From: Ilumatobacter fluminis
GTDB lineage: Bacteria > Actinomycetota > Acidimicrobiia > Acidimicrobiales > Ilumatobacteraceae
Length of the DNA: 64,000 nt
NCBI RefSeq assembly: GCF_004364865.1
Contig: NZ_SOAU01000001.1
Span: 1,488,001-1,552,000 of the forward strand
Direction: 5' to 3'
Part shown: positions 1 through 10,094 of the stretch, in pieces
Numbering within the stretch: position 1 is the first letter of the stretch
Layout of the letters: each line of letters begins with the position of its first letter
Program-made: the position numbers and the translations under genes
The notes under the pieces: model-generated
Seen by the model: only the letters and a program-made list of their open reading frames with translations
The model's database searches: none
Told to the model about the DNA's origin: nothing

Positions 1-813
1 CGCGGTCAGCACCGCCCGATCGGAGAACAGGCGGAGCGGGATGATGGGCTCCTCGGCCCGCTGCTCGATCAGCACGAACGCGAGCGTGGTCAGCAGCCCG
101 ACTCCGAACAAGACGAGGACGGGGGTCTCGGTCCAGCCGTCCTGGCCGACCTCGAGTGCGATCATCACGGCGCCGATCGCGATCGACAGGGTCGCCGCTC
201 CCGACCAGTCGATCTTCGCCTTCCGGCGAGGGAACGGCAGCTGGAGTGCCCGCCAGGCAACGGCGCCGGCGAGCAGACCCAGCGGGACGTTGATGAAGAA
301 GATCCACGGCCAGCTGAAGTGGTCGATGATGAAGCCGCCGATCAGCGGGCCGAGTAGGGCGGCACCGACGAACGCGAGCGTGAAGTAGCCGATGTACCGT
401 CCGCGCTCGCGCGGCGGGAGGATGTCGCCGAGGATCGCGAACGCCAGCGCCTGGATGGCGCCCCCGCCGAAGCCCTGGACGGCACGGAACGCGATCAGCT
501 GGTTCATCGACTGGGCGAAGCCGCACAGCAACGAGCCGAAGATGAAGATGCCGAGCGTCGACAAGAAGACGGTCCGACGCCCGTACAGGTCGCTCATCTT
601 GCCGAGGATCGGCGTGCCGATCGCGGCGGTCACGATGTACGACGTGCCGACCCAGGCGAAGCTCTCGAACGCCTGGAACTCGCCGACGATCGTCGGGAGT
701 GCGGTCGAGATGATCGAGATCTCCATCGACGCCAGCAGGACCGACAGCATCAGTGAGCCGAGCACCAACCACAGCTGCCGGTTGGTGAACCCAGGAACCG
801 TCGTACCCCCCAC
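1..813 (-). CDS. MFS drug/solute exporter, DHA2-like (5' part; runs off the window)
   Basis: Partial gene: the first 271 codons are present and the 3' end lies beyond base 1. The protein is strongly hydrophobic with many membrane helices. It carries MFS motif A (GKMSDLYGRR, about residues 69-78), a motif B-like RAVQGFGGG, the GPLIGGF motif typical of drug:H+ antiporters, and WIFFINVPLG, characteristic of the 14-helix DHA2 branch. It is therefore probably a proton-driven exporter in the cytoplasmic membrane; the substrate cannot be told. The GTG start at 813 is chosen because a TACGGT box ends 7 nt upstream, fitting a leaderless transcript. It is divergent from the PhnD-like gene. Confidence 0.85.
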   Translation of the reverse strand, partial: MGGTTVPGFTNRQLWLVLGSLMLSVLLASMEISIISTALPTIVGEFQAFESFAWVGTSYIVTAAIGTPILGKMSDLYGRRTVFLSTLGIFIFGSLLCGFAQSMNQLIAFRAVQGFGGGAIQALAFAILGDILPPRERGRYIGYFTLAFVGAALLGPLIGGFIIDHFSWPWIFFINVPLGLLAGAVAWRALQLPFPRRKAKIDWSGAATLSIAIGAVMIALEVGQDGWTETPVLVLFGVGLLTTLAFVLIEQRAEEPIIPLRLFSDRAVLTA

Positions 814-882
814 GAGCGGGACCGTACGCCCGCACCCACCCGACCGGCGAGTTGTACGGATGGGTCGGTACGGTGGCTCGGC
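814..882. promoter_or_regulatory. divergent leaderless promoters
   Basis: This 69-bp gap holds a -10-like box for each flanking gene. TACGGT on the minus strand (826-821) lies 7 nt before the GTG at 813. TACGGT on the plus strand (869-874) lies 8 nt before the ATG at 883. Neither gene has a Shine-Dalgarno sequence. This spacing is the known arrangement for actinobacterial leaderless mRNAs; the transcription starts themselves are inferred. Confidence 0.55.
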
Positions 883-1656
883 ATGCGGATGATCTCGTAC
901 ATGTCGCCCGGGTTCCCCGAGGCGCTGTTCGAGGCCGTCGGCGCTGCGGTGGGAGCGACGGTCGACTTCGACAGCCGCACCTCCGGGCCGGCGCCCGGCG
1001 CCGATCCGTTCCGAGATGGCACCTACGACCTCGGGTGGGTGTGCTCGACCTCGTTCGTCGATCTCTCGCTGCGCAGCGAGGCGCCCTCGGTGCAGCTCGC
1101 CGGGGTCGGCTGGGTGCCCACCGATCCGGATGCCGGCGGCCGGCCGGTCTATTTCGGCGACGTCGTCGTTCGGCCGGATCATCCGGCCGTCGCACTCGCC
1201 GACCTGCGCCACTGCCGGATCGGCTGCAACGACGTCGTCAGCCTGAGCGGCTACTACGCCCTACGCCACGCGATCACCGAAAGCGGCGACGACCCGGCGA
1301 CGTTCGCCGAGCTCGTGTTCACCGGAGGCCATCACGCGTCGCTCGACGCGCTGGTGCAGGGCGAGCTCGATGCCGCCGTCGTCGATTCGGTCGTCCGGAC
1401 CGGCCGGGCCCGTCACGACGCCGGCGTCGACGGGTTGCGTGTCATCGATCGGCTCGGCCCCTGGCCCGTGCAACCGCTCGTCGCTCGTGCCGGCCTCGAT
1501 CCGTCCGCCGTCGCGGAGATGCAGGCGGCCGTCTTGGCCCTGAACGACGATCCGGTCGTGCGGGCGATCCTCGCCGACGCCGCGCTCGACCGCTTCGTCG
1601 CCACCACCCCCGACCACTACGCCCCGGTCCACGCCGCCTTCGCCCCCGTCGGTTGA
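883..1656 (+). CDS. PhnD/SsuA-type substrate-binding-fold protein without signal peptide
   Basis: 257 residues, beginning MRMISYMSPGFPEALFEAV. The layout fits the phosphate/phosphonate-binding (PhnD/transferrin-like) fold: a first lobe, a YDLGWVCSTSFVDL hinge-side segment, a GDVVVRPDHPA strand, then LRHCRIGCNDVVSLSGYYALRH and GELDAAVVDSVV, which are typical of this family. There is no signal peptide or lipobox, so a classical periplasmic or lipoprotein receptor is unlikely; it may be a cytosolic ligand-binding protein. The start is leaderless (TACGGT). The stop codon lies inside palindrome A1. No transporter genes adjoin it. Confidence 0.65.
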   Translation: MRMISYMSPGFPEALFEAVGAAVGATVDFDSRTSGPAPGADPFRDGTYDLGWVCSTSFVDLSLRSEAPSVQLAGVGWVPTDPDAGGRPVYFGDVVVRPDHPAVALADLRHCRIGCNDVVSLSGYYALRHAITESGDDPATFAELVFTGGHHASLDALVQGELDAAVVDSVVRTGRARHDAGVDGLRVIDRLGPWPVQPLVARAGLDPSAVAEMQAAVLALNDDPVVRAILADAALDRFVATTPDHYAPVHAAFAPVG

Positions 1657-1730
1657 TGTCAGACATCAACCGACCGACCGATCGTCGGGCTGCCCGCGAC
1701 CTGGTCGGTTGATGTCTGACATCAACCGAC
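1648..1730. repeat. paired palindrome, family A, unit 1 (A1 + A2)
   Basis: A1 (1648-1674) and A2 (1704-1730) are 27-bp palindromes with arms GTCGGTTGATGTC / GACATCAACCGAC around one central base. The central base is A in A1 and T in A2, so the two copies are exact reverse complements and the whole 83-bp block can fold as one long stem with a 29-nt loop. A1 overlaps the stop codon of the upstream gene. Position favours a terminator or processing signal, but there is no T-run. The same paired unit occurs at 8665-8750 and 63903-63985. Confidence 0.85.
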
Positions 1731-1788
1731 GGTTCTGCCTGTGGCAGAAGGGGGTGGCACGGTCGCAGGCGGGGGTGAAGCTGGCGGC

Positions 1789-2397
1789 ATGACGATCACC
1801 GCTGCCCGAACGGTCTCGGACCGGTTGCTCGACGCCCGCATCGTGATGCTGGCCGACGAGGTGTCCGACGAGTCCGCCCACCGACTCGTCTCCGAGTTGC
1901 TCGCCCTCTCGGCCGACGACCCACAATCCGACATCTGTCTGTTCATCAACAGTCCGGGTGGCTCGGTGCTGGCCGGCCTCGCCGTGTACGACGTGATGCA
2001 GCTCATCCCGAACGATGTCGTCACCGTCGCCACGGGCCTCGCCGCATCGATGGGACAGGTGCTCCTCTGCGCCGGCTCGTCCGGCAAGCGGTTCGCGCTG
2101 CCCAACGCCCAGGTCCTCATGCACGAGGGCTCGGCCGGCATCGGCGGGTCGGCCGCCGACGTCGCGATCCAGGCCGACAACCTGGTCGCCACCGTCGACC
2201 GGATGCGATCGATCATCGCCCGGCACACCGGCCGACCGATCGGCGAGGTCACCCGAGACGTGGGGCGCGACCGCTGGTTCGACGCCGAACAGGCTCGCGA
2301 CTACGGGTTCGTCGACGAGGTGGTCGCCTCGCTCGACCAGGTGCTGCCACAGCGCCAGATCCGTCGCATCGGGCTCGCGGCAGGCGGTGCGGCGTGA
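1789..2397 (+). CDS. clpP1: ATP-dependent Clp protease proteolytic subunit ClpP1
   Basis: 202 residues, family S14 serine protease; it forms the chamber that degrades substrates unfolded by ClpC/ClpX. The triad is complete: Ser87 in GLAASMG, His112 in VLMHEG, Asp161 in GRDRWF. FINSPGGSV near residue 53 is the substrate-strand motif. The ATG at 1789 gives an N-terminus of normal length; a GTG at 1741 would add a Gly-rich stretch unlike the family. The stop overlaps the start of clpP2 by 4 bp (GTGA), so the two are translationally coupled. In actinobacteria such pairs form a mixed two-ring complex. Confidence 0.9.
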   Translation: MTITAARTVSDRLLDARIVMLADEVSDESAHRLVSELLALSADDPQSDICLFINSPGGSVLAGLAVYDVMQLIPNDVVTVATGLAASMGQVLLCAGSSGKRFALPNAQVLMHEGSAGIGGSAADVAIQADNLVATVDRMRSIIARHTGRPIGEVTRDVGRDRWFDAEQARDYGFVDEVVASLDQVLPQRQIRRIGLAAGGAA

Positions 2398-3026
2398 GCA
2401 GCTACACCATCCCGACGGTCATCGAGACGACGGCGAAGGGGGAGCGGGTCACCGACATCTACTCACGCCTGCTCGGCGATCGCATCATCTTCATCGGGAC
2501 CCCGATCGACGACGGCGTCGCCAACGTCGTCGTCGCCCAACTGCTCCACCTGGCCGCTGCGGCGCCCGAACGCGACATCCAGCTCTACATCAACAGCCCG
2601 GGCGGCTCGTTCACCGCGATGATGGCGATCTACGACACGATCCAGTTCGTGCCGTCCGACGTCGCCACCCTGTGCGTCGGCCAGGCGGCGTCGTCGGCGG
2701 CGATCCTGCTCGCCGCCGGAACCCCGGGGAAGCGGGCGGTGCTCGAACACGCCCGGATCCTGCTGCACCAGCCCCACACCGAGCTCAGTCGTGGTTCGAT
2801 GAGCGACCTCGCCCTCGAAGCCGCGGAACTCGAGCGGATCCGCAGCGAGGCCGAAGCGATCCTCGCCCGCCACACCGGCCGGACCCCCGACCAGGTCCGG
2901 GACGACACCGACCGAGCGCTGGTGCTCCGGGGCCCTCAGGCCATCGAGTACGGCGTCGCCGACACCGTCCCCGGCCCGGCCGAACTGCCGGCAGCCCACC
3001 AGGAGGCACTCCGCCCCGGCGCATAG
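2394..3026 (+). CDS. clpP2: ClpP2 subunit with substituted catalytic Asp
   Basis: 210 residues. It has the ClpP fold motifs YINSPGGSF (about 65-73), Ser100 in GQAASSAA and His125 in LLHQPH. Aligning DTDRALVLRGPQAIEYG with the usual DTERDxFxSAxEAxEYG segment places Ala175 where the catalytic Asp normally sits, so the subunit probably has only a Ser-His dyad or depends on ClpP1. A natural change at this position is known in Listeria ClpP1 (Asn). The start is the GTG overlapping the clpP1 stop. It is convergent with a ClgR-like regulator. Confidence 0.9.
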   Translation: MSSYTIPTVIETTAKGERVTDIYSRLLGDRIIFIGTPIDDGVANVVVAQLLHLAAAAPERDIQLYINSPGGSFTAMMAIYDTIQFVPSDVATLCVGQAASSAAILLAAGTPGKRAVLEHARILLHQPHTELSRGSMSDLALEAAELERIRSEAEAILARHTGRTPDQVRDDTDRALVLRGPQAIEYGVADTVPGPAELPAAHQEALRPGA

Positions 3027-3037
3027 CGAACGCAGTG

Positions 3038-3376
3038 TCAGGCGGCGAGGAGCACCATGGCGGAGCCGCCGCCTGCCATCGGGCGGAGGCGTTCTGCGGC
3101 GCGCTCGAGCACGTCGGCGAGCGGGAGTTCGAGGGCGTCGCAGATGGCGGCGAGCACGTCGGAACTGACCTCTTTCACGCCCCGCTCGACCTCGGAGAGA
3201 TAGGGCAGCGACACCGACGCGTCGTCGGCGACGTCGGCCAGGGTGCGCTCCTGATCGAGACGTTCCTCCCGCAGGACGTCGCCGATCACCTCGCGCAGCG
3301 GGCGGTCGTGTTCGGCCGGCTCGACCGCCGGGTCCGCATCGGGTCGAACCTTGGGGAATGGGAGCACGTCGGCCAT
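3038..3376 (-). CDS. clgR: ClgR-like XRE-family transcription regulator
   Basis: 112 residues. An acidic N-terminal arm is followed by a helix-turn-helix of the Cro/C1 class: [20 protein letters not shown], then [15 protein letters not shown]. The YLSEVERG(V/R)KE signature and the Leu-rich tail match ClgR, the activator of clpP1P2 and other Clp genes in actinobacteria. Its place tail-to-tail with clpP1-clpP2 supports that assignment. The start at 3376 has a TAGCGT box 6 nt upstream (leaderless). The symbol rests on similarity recalled from the family, not on a search. Confidence 0.75.
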   Translation of the reverse strand: MADVLPFPKVRPDADPAVEPAEHDRPLREVIGDVLREERLDQERTLADVADDASVSLPYLSEVERGVKEVSSDVLAAICDALELPLADVLERAAERLRPMAGGGSAMVLLAA

Positions 3377-3442
3377 GTCGGAACGCTACCGCACGCCCGC
3401 CCGGCGGGGAGTCGCCCCCTGCCGAGAGCACTGGATTCGGGC

Positions 3443-3521
3443 TATACTCGGATCTCGCTAATTGATTGAGTGATCGATCAAGGCGTGGGCACTGCCCACG
3501 CCTTGTTGTGTGAAAGGAGGC
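3443..3521 (+). promoter_or_regulatory. promoter, leader hairpin and RBS of the rimP-nusA-infB operon
   Basis: A TATACT box (3443-3448) lies 81 nt upstream of rimP. The leader then holds a perfect 12-bp hairpin (arms 3479-3490 and 3494-3505, arms CAAGGCGTGGGC / GCCCACGCCTTG, loop ACT) followed by TTGTGTG, and a strong AAAGGAGG (3513-3520) before the ATG at 3529. A terminator-like hairpin between promoter and first gene suggests attenuation or anti-termination, attractive because nusA is in the operon. That function is inferred. Confidence 0.6.
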
Positions 3522-3528
3522 GAATTCG

Positions 3529-4130
3529 ATGGGACGAGACACGACCGACACTCCGGTGCTGCGGCGCGTGCGGGCGCTGATCGAACCGATCGCCTCCGAC
3601 CTCCAACTCGACCTGTACGACCTCGAGCAGCGGGGCGGCACCCTTCGTGTCACCCTCGACACGCCGCCGGGTTCCGAGAGCAGCGTCGACCTCGACCAGC
3701 TCGCCCTCGCGACGCGCCTCATCGGCCGTGAGTTCGATCACGACGACCCGATGCCGGGCAAATACACCCTCGAGGTGACGAGCCCCGGCGTCGAGCGAAC
3801 GCTGCGCACGCCCGCCCATTTCCAGCGTGAGATCGGCAAGGAGCTCAACATCCGCCTCGCCAACGTCGACGCCGAGCAGCGTCGCGTCCAGGGCGTCCTC
3901 GTCGCCGCGGACGACACGACCGCCACGTTGCGTGTCGAGGTCGACGGCGAACTCGTCGACCGTGTCGTCCAGCTCGACGACATCGACCGTGCCCGCACCG
4001 TGTTCGAGTGGGGCCCGCAGCCCAAGCCCGGCGGCAAGGGCACCGGCAAGGGCAAGAAGAAGAAGCAGGCGGCGAAGAAGAAGCCGGCGAAGCAGTCCGC
4101 TCAGCAATCCGTTCAGAAGAAGGAGTCATC

Positions 4131-4134
<4 letters not shown>
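3529..4134 (+). CDS. rimP: ribosome maturation factor RimP
   Basis: 201 residues; assists late maturation of the 30S subunit. The N-terminal alpha/beta domain contains LYDLEQRGGTLRVTLD and DLDQLALATRLIG, and YTLEVTSPGVERTLRTPAHFQR is the family signature. An SH3-like C-terminal domain follows (residues about 100-160), then a roughly 30-residue Lys/Gln-rich tail (KGKKKKQAAKKKPAKQ) that probably contacts RNA and is longer than in the core family. Strong RBS. The stop overlaps the nusA start by 4 bp. Confidence 0.95.
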
Positions 4135-5457
<1,323 letters not shown>

Positions 5458-5486
<29 letters not shown>

Positions 5487-5724
5487 TCCTCCGATCCGAA
5501 CCTGCGTGGGCTGTCGGCGACGACGTCCGCAGCACGAGCTGGTCCGATGCGTCCTCGACGCCGACGGACACGCTCGTGTCAGCCGCACCGCGCCCGGGCG
5601 CGGCGGCTGGATCTGCGGTGTCGAGTGCCTCGACGCAGCCCGCAAGGCACGCGGGTTCGAACGGGCGTGGCGGGTACGGTCCGCCGCCGACGCCTACGAC
5701 CGACTCCGAGACGAACTGAACTGA
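5458..5724 (+). CDS. ylxR: YlxR-family RNA-binding protein
   Basis: About 88 residues (83 if GTG 5473 is used). It contains the family signature RTCVGCRRRRPQHELVR, then PGRGGWICGVECLDAARK. YlxR proteins are small nucleic-acid-binding proteins nearly always found between nusA and infB, as here; in some species they act as nucleoid-associated or RNase P-linked factors. The reading frame overlaps the end of nusA by 29 bp (14 bp with the later start), so it is probably translated by coupling. Confidence 0.9.
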
Positions 5725-5793
5725 CCGAATGAGAGGGTGGCGAACGTCGCCGCCCCTGCGAGACTGACGACGACGAAAGGGTGCACTGAGAGC

Positions 5794-8643
5794 GTGGCGA
5801 AGAAGATTCGAGTACATGAACTGGCGAAGGAGCTCGGCATGACGAATGCCGAGACTGTCGACCTCGCCGACAAGCTGGGCATCCCGGTCAAGAGCCACTC
5901 GTCGTCGATGAACGAGCCGTACGCCGACATGGTGCGCCGCCGCGCCGAGCGCGACGGCCTCACTCGCGACGAGCAGCCTGCCGAGCCGGAGCCCGAGAAG
6001 AAGCCGCGGAAGAAGAAGGCCGCTGCGAAGAAGAAGGCTGCTGCCAAGAAGAAGGCTGCCGCACCCGCACCGGCACCCGCCGACGAGCCGGCAGCCGACG
6101 AGCCCGCTCCCGAGCCGGCCAGCTCGCCGGCGCCCGAGCCCGCTCCGGAACCGGCACCCGAGCCCGTGAGCTCGCCCGCACCGGAGCCGGTGAGTTCGCC
6201 CGCACCGGAGCCCGTCAGCTCGCCCGCTCCCGAGCCGGCACCCGAGCCCGTGAGCTCGCCCGCGCCGGAGCCCGCTCCTGCGCCGGCCCCCGAACCCGCC
6301 GCTGCCGAGGCGCCCGCCGCCGAGGCCCCGGCGCCCGCACCTGCCCCGGCCGCAGAGCAGCGCGTCATCTCGAGCCCGGGTCCCGAGTCGGCCGGTGAAC
6401 GAGTCATCTCGAGTGGCCGCCCCGATCCGTCGGGTCCGCCGCCCAAGCCCGCCGCCCCGCCGCCCGCCGCGGCCAAGCGCGATGCACCTCCGAAGGCCCC
6501 GGCCGGTCCGCCGCGTACGGCGTCCGGCAAGCCGATCCCGCCGCCGCCCGGTCGTCCGGTCTCGGCGTCGGGCAAGCCTATTCCGCCGCCCCCCGGCCAG
6601 GCCCGTCCGGCCGGCTCGCGTCCGAGCCCCGGCGGTCGTTCCGGCGGTTACGCCGGCCGCCCTGGTGGCGGTGGCCCCGGTGGTGGCGGTCCGCGCCCCT
6701 TCGGCGGCCCCGGTGGAGGCGGCCCCGGCCGTCCCGGTGGCGGTCGCCCGAGCGGCCAGCGTCGCCCACCTCGCCGCAGCAAGCGCCGTCGTCGTCGCGA
6801 TCGCGACGAGTTGCAGCCGCAGGAGCAGAGCTACACCGCCGCCGACGCGCCGGTGCCCGAGGGCACCATCGTCGTCGAGCGTGGTGTGTCGGCACAGGAG
6901 TTCGGCCCGAAGCTGAACCGCACCGCTGCCGACGTGGTGAAGTTCCTGCTCAACCACGGTGAGATGGTCGCGTCGACCATGGCCCTGTCCGACGATCACA
7001 TGGAGCTGTACGCGCTCGAACTCGGCGCCGACCTGCTCCTCGTCGACCCGGGTCAGCAGCAGGAGATCGAACTCCAGGCGATGTTCGACGACAGCGACGA
7101 CGACGACGAGACGCTCCTCGCGCCGCGCCCGCCGGTCATCACCGTCATGGGTCACGTCGATCACGGCAAGACGACGGTCCTCGACCGCATCCGCTCGGCC
7201 AACGTCGTCGATGGCGAAGCGGGTGGCATCACCCAGCACATCGGCGCCTACCAGGTGGAGAAGGACGGCAAGAAGCTGACCTTCATCGACACCCCGGGTC
7301 ACGCTGCGTTCACCCAGATGCGTGCACGTGGTGCCCAGGTCACCGACATCGTCGTCCTGGTCGTCGCGGCCGACGACGGCGTCATGCCCCAGACGATCGA
7401 GGCGATCAACCACGCCAAGGCGGCTGAGGTGCCGATCGTGGTCGCGGTCAACAAGATCGACAAGGAGAACGCCGACCCGCAGCGTGCGCTCAGCGAACTC
7501 GCCGAGCACGAGCTGGTCCCCGAGGCATGGGGCGGCGACACCATCGTCGTCGAGATGTCGGCGCTCGAGAACCTCGGCATCGACGACCTGCTCGATCAGC
7601 TCAACGTCGTCGCCGAACTCGAAGAGCTCGACGCCAACCCGACGGGTCGCGCCAAGGGCATCGTGCTCGAAGCGAACCTCGACAAGGGTCGTGGCCCCGT
7701 TGCGACGATCCTGGTCGACAAGGGCGAACTGAAGGTCGGCGATCCGATCGTGGCCGGCCCCTCGTGGGGTCGTGTGCGAGCGATGATCAACGATCGCGGT
7801 GAGCAGATCAAGGTCGCCGGTCCGTCGACGCCCGTCGAGGTGCTCGGTCTGTCGTCGGTCCCCGAAGCGGGCGACGAGTTCCGTGCCGCTCCCGACGAGA
7901 AGACGGCCCGCACGGTCGGTGAAGCTCGCGAGTTCCACCGCAAGGTCCGCGACCAGCGCGGCGACGCTCGTGTCAAGAGCGGCGTCAAGCTCGAGGACAT
8001 CTTCGATCAGATCCAGTCGGGCGAGTCCGCGACGCTGAACCTGATCCTGAAGGCCGACGTGCAGGGTTCGCTCGAAGCGGTCACCGAGAGCCTTCGTAAG
8101 CTCTCGACCGACGAGGTCGACGTCACGTTCGTGCACCGCGCCGTGGGTGGCATCACCGAGAACGACATCACCCTCGCCGCGACGACGAACTCGACGATCA
8201 TCGGCTTCAACGTGCGTCCCGACCGCAAGGCTCGCGACGCCGCCGACACCGAGAGCGTCGAGATCCGTACCTACGAGATCATCTACAAGCTGCTCGAAGA
8301 CATCGAGCAGGCGATGGTCGGCATGTTGGCGCCGGAGTTCGAGGAAGTCGTCACCGGCGACGCCGAGGTGCGCGAGATCTTCCGGGTTCCGCGCATCGGT
8401 GCGATCGCAGGTTGCATGGTCCAGAACGGGGTCATCACCCGTGGCTCGAAGGTGCGCTTCCTGCGCAACGGCACGATCATCTGGAAGGGCGAGATCTCCT
8501 CGCTCAAGCGCTTCAAGGACGATGCACAGGAAGTCCGTGCGGGCTTCGAGTGCGGTATCGGCCTGAGCGACTTCCAGGATCTCAAGCCCGGCGACATCAT
8601 CGAAACCTTCGACGAAGTCCAGGTCGAACGAACCCTCAGCTGA
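5794..8643 (+). CDS. infB: translation initiation factor IF-2
   Basis: 949 residues. GTPase that delivers initiator tRNA to the 30S subunit. The N-terminus starts [14 protein letters not shown] (IF2_N). A linker of nearly 300 residues follows: Lys/Ala blocks, then Pro-Glu-Ala repeats (SSPAPEP type), then Gly/Arg/Pro-rich sequence ending in [10 protein letters not shown]. The G domain begins about residue 450 with GHVDHGKTT (G1), DTPGHAAF (G3) and NKID (G4), followed by domains II-IV. GTG 5794 is chosen because [13 protein letters not shown] is the conserved start; an upstream GTG at 5737 adds unrelated sequence. Confidence 0.96.
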   Translation: MAKKIRVHELAKELGMTNAETVDLADKLGIPVKSHSSSMNEPYADMVRRRAERDGLTRDEQPAEPEPEKKPRKKKAAAKKKAAAKKKAAAPAPAPADEPAADEPAPEPASSPAPEPAPEPAPEPVSSPAPEPVSSPAPEPVSSPAPEPAPEPVSSPAPEPAPAPAPEPAAAEAPAAEAPAPAPAPAAEQRVISSPGPESAGERVISSGRPDPSGPPPKPAAPPPAAAKRDAPPKAPAGPPRTASGKPIPPPPGRPVSASGKPIPPPPGQARPAGSRPSPGGRSGGYAGRPGGGGPGGGGPRPFGGPGGGGPGRPGGGRPSGQRRPPRRSKRRRRRDRDELQPQEQSYTAADAPVPEGTIVVERGVSAQEFGPKLNRTAADVVKFLLNHGEMVASTMALSDDHMELYALELGADLLLVDPGQQQEIELQAMFDDSDDDDETLLAPRPPVITVMGHVDHGKTTVLDRIRSANVVDGEAGGITQHIGAYQVEKDGKKLTFIDTPGHAAFTQMRARGAQVTDIVVLVVAADDGVMPQTIEAINHAKAAEVPIVVAVNKIDKENADPQRALSELAEHELVPEAWGGDTIVVEMSALENLGIDDLLDQLNVVAELEELDANPTGRAKGIVLEANLDKGRGPVATILVDKGELKVGDPIVAGPSWGRVRAMINDRGEQIKVAGPSTPVEVLGLSSVPEAGDEFRAAPDEKTARTVGEAREFHRKVRDQRGDARVKSGVKLEDIFDQIQSGESATLNLILKADVQGSLEAVTESLRKLSTDEVDVTFVHRAVGGITENDITLAATTNSTIIGFNVRPDRKARDAADTESVEIRTYEIIYKLLEDIEQAMVGMLAPEFEEVVTGDAEVREIFRVPRIGAIAGCMVQNGVITRGSKVRFLRNGTIIWKGEISSLKRFKDDAQEVRAGFECGIGLSDFQDLKPGDIIETFDEVQVERTLS

Positions 8644-8664
8644 GTCGGGCCAGATCCCACGAAC

Positions 8665-8750
8665 GGTCGGTTGATGTCAGACATCAACCGACCAGGCGGC
8701 GGGACGTCACGTTCCAGCACGGTCGGTTGATGTCTGACATCAACCGACCG
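8665..8750. repeat. paired palindrome, family A, unit 2 (A3 + A4)
   Basis: A3 (8665-8693) and A4 (8720-8750) carry the same core as A1/A2, with a central A in the first copy and T in the second, so they form one long inverted repeat around a 26-bp spacer. They lie between infB and rbfA, which elsewhere would be directly linked. A4 ends 10 bp before the TAGGGT box of rbfA, so transcription may stop after infB and restart for rbfA. Confidence 0.85.
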
Positions 8751-8772
8751 TTGTCGTCGGTAGGGTCTCGGT

Positions 8773-9153
8773 ATGGCACGTGGACGCAACTCCGGTGGGC
8801 ATCGATACCCGCGGTCGGCTCGGGTGGGGGAGACCCTGCGCGAGATCATCGCCGAGGAACTGGTTCGCATCGACGACGAACGTCTCGAGTTCGTCACCGT
8901 CACCGGCATCGACGTCGACAACGAACTGAACCGCGCCCACGTCTACTTCGACTCGCTCGCCGGTGAGGAAGGCGACGACGAGATCATCGAGGCGCTGAAC
9001 GACCATCGCACCCGACTCCAGTCGTCGATCGGCAAGCAGATCCGCGCCAAGAAGACCCCGATCCTCGACTTCCAGGCCGACATCGCCCTCCGTTCGGCCG
9101 AGCGAATCGACGACATCCTCCGCGAAGACCGTCAGCGTCGCAGCGAGAGCTGA
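8773..9153 (+). CDS. rbfA: ribosome-binding factor A
   Basis: 126 residues; single KH-like domain protein that binds 30S and helps process the 5' end of 16S rRNA. Recognisable segments: RVGETLREIIAEEL, VTVTGIDVDNELNRAHVYFD (family strand-helix core) and LDFQADIALRSAERIDDIL at the C-terminus. TAGGGT (8761-8766) lies 6 nt before the ATG, so the gene probably has its own leaderless promoter. Its TGA overlaps the truB ATG by one base. Confidence 0.94.
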   Translation: MARGRNSGGHRYPRSARVGETLREIIAEELVRIDDERLEFVTVTGIDVDNELNRAHVYFDSLAGEEGDDEIIEALNDHRTRLQSSIGKQIRAKKTPILDFQADIALRSAERIDDILREDRQRRSES

Positions 9154-10037
9154 TGGCCCGCCGCAAGCCGGCGACGACCCACGGGTTGTGCGTCGTCGAC
9201 AAACCCGCCGGCGTCACCAGCCACGACGTCGTCGGCATGCTGCGCAAACGGTTCGGTGAGCGCCAGGTCGGCCACGCCGGCACCCTCGATCCCGACGCGA
9301 CCGGCGTGCTCGTCGTCGCCGTCGGCATGTCGACCAAGCTCCTCCGGTTCATCGAGAAGACGACGAAGCGCTACGAGGGTGAGGTCGTGCTCGGCACCGA
9401 GACGTCGACGCTCGACGCAGCCGGCGAGGTCACGGCGACGCACGACATGGGCGACATCAGCGTCGAGCAGGCCCAGACCGTCGTCGACGAGCACCTGACC
9501 GGTCCGATCGAACAGGTCCCGCCGATGGTGTCGGCCATCAAGATCGACGGGAAGCGGCTGCACGAACTCGCTCGCGAGGGGATCGAGGTCGAGCGTCCAC
9601 CACGCCCGGTCACGATCCACGAGTTCCGGGTCACCGGCCGACCCGAGCCCGGCGTGTTGTCGATCGACGTCACCTCGTCGGCGGGCACCTACGTCCGCAC
9701 GCTCGCCGCCGACCTCGGTCACCTGCTCGGCGGTGGCGCCCACCTCCGCAACCTGCGGCGGACGGCGGTCGGCGAGTTCACCCTTGCCGAGGCCGCCGGG
9801 CCGGACGACTGCGAACTCCTTCCGGTGTCGACCGCCGTGCGCGGGCTGGCACGGGTCCCGGCCGACGACAACCTGGCCGCGCTCGTCGCCAACGGCCGGG
9901 TCCTGCCCCGCCCGATCGAGATGGGCGACGGACCGTGGGCGGTGTTCGGACCCGACGACACCTTGATCGCCGTCTACGAGTCGTTCGGCGACGGTCAGGC
10001 CAAGCCGGCCGTCGTGCTCCCGACCGCCCAGCGCTGA
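9153..10037 (+). CDS. truB: tRNA pseudouridine(55) synthase TruB
   Basis: 294 residues. Converts U55 of the tRNA T-loop to pseudouridine. Motifs: VVDKPAGVTSHDVV (residues 14-27), HAGTLDPDATGVL with catalytic Asp46, KRYEGEVVLGTETSTLD, and VTSSAGTYVRTLAADLGHLLGGGAHL in the C-terminal half. Start ATG overlaps the rbfA stop (TGATG), indicating coupling. Normal length for the family. Confidence 0.96.
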   Translation: MARRKPATTHGLCVVDKPAGVTSHDVVGMLRKRFGERQVGHAGTLDPDATGVLVVAVGMSTKLLRFIEKTTKRYEGEVVLGTETSTLDAAGEVTATHDMGDISVEQAQTVVDEHLTGPIEQVPPMVSAIKIDGKRLHELAREGIEVERPPRPVTIHEFRVTGRPEPGVLSIDVTSSAGTYVRTLAADLGHLLGGGAHLRNLRRTAVGEFTLAEAAGPDDCELLPVSTAVRGLARVPADDNLAALVANGRVLPRPIEMGDGPWAVFGPDDTLIAVYESFGDGQAKPAVVLPTAQR

Positions 10038-10094
10038 CCGCCGGAGATCGCCCGAATCAGCAGTGGCGCCGGCCTGCCGCTAGCGTCGTGCGAC

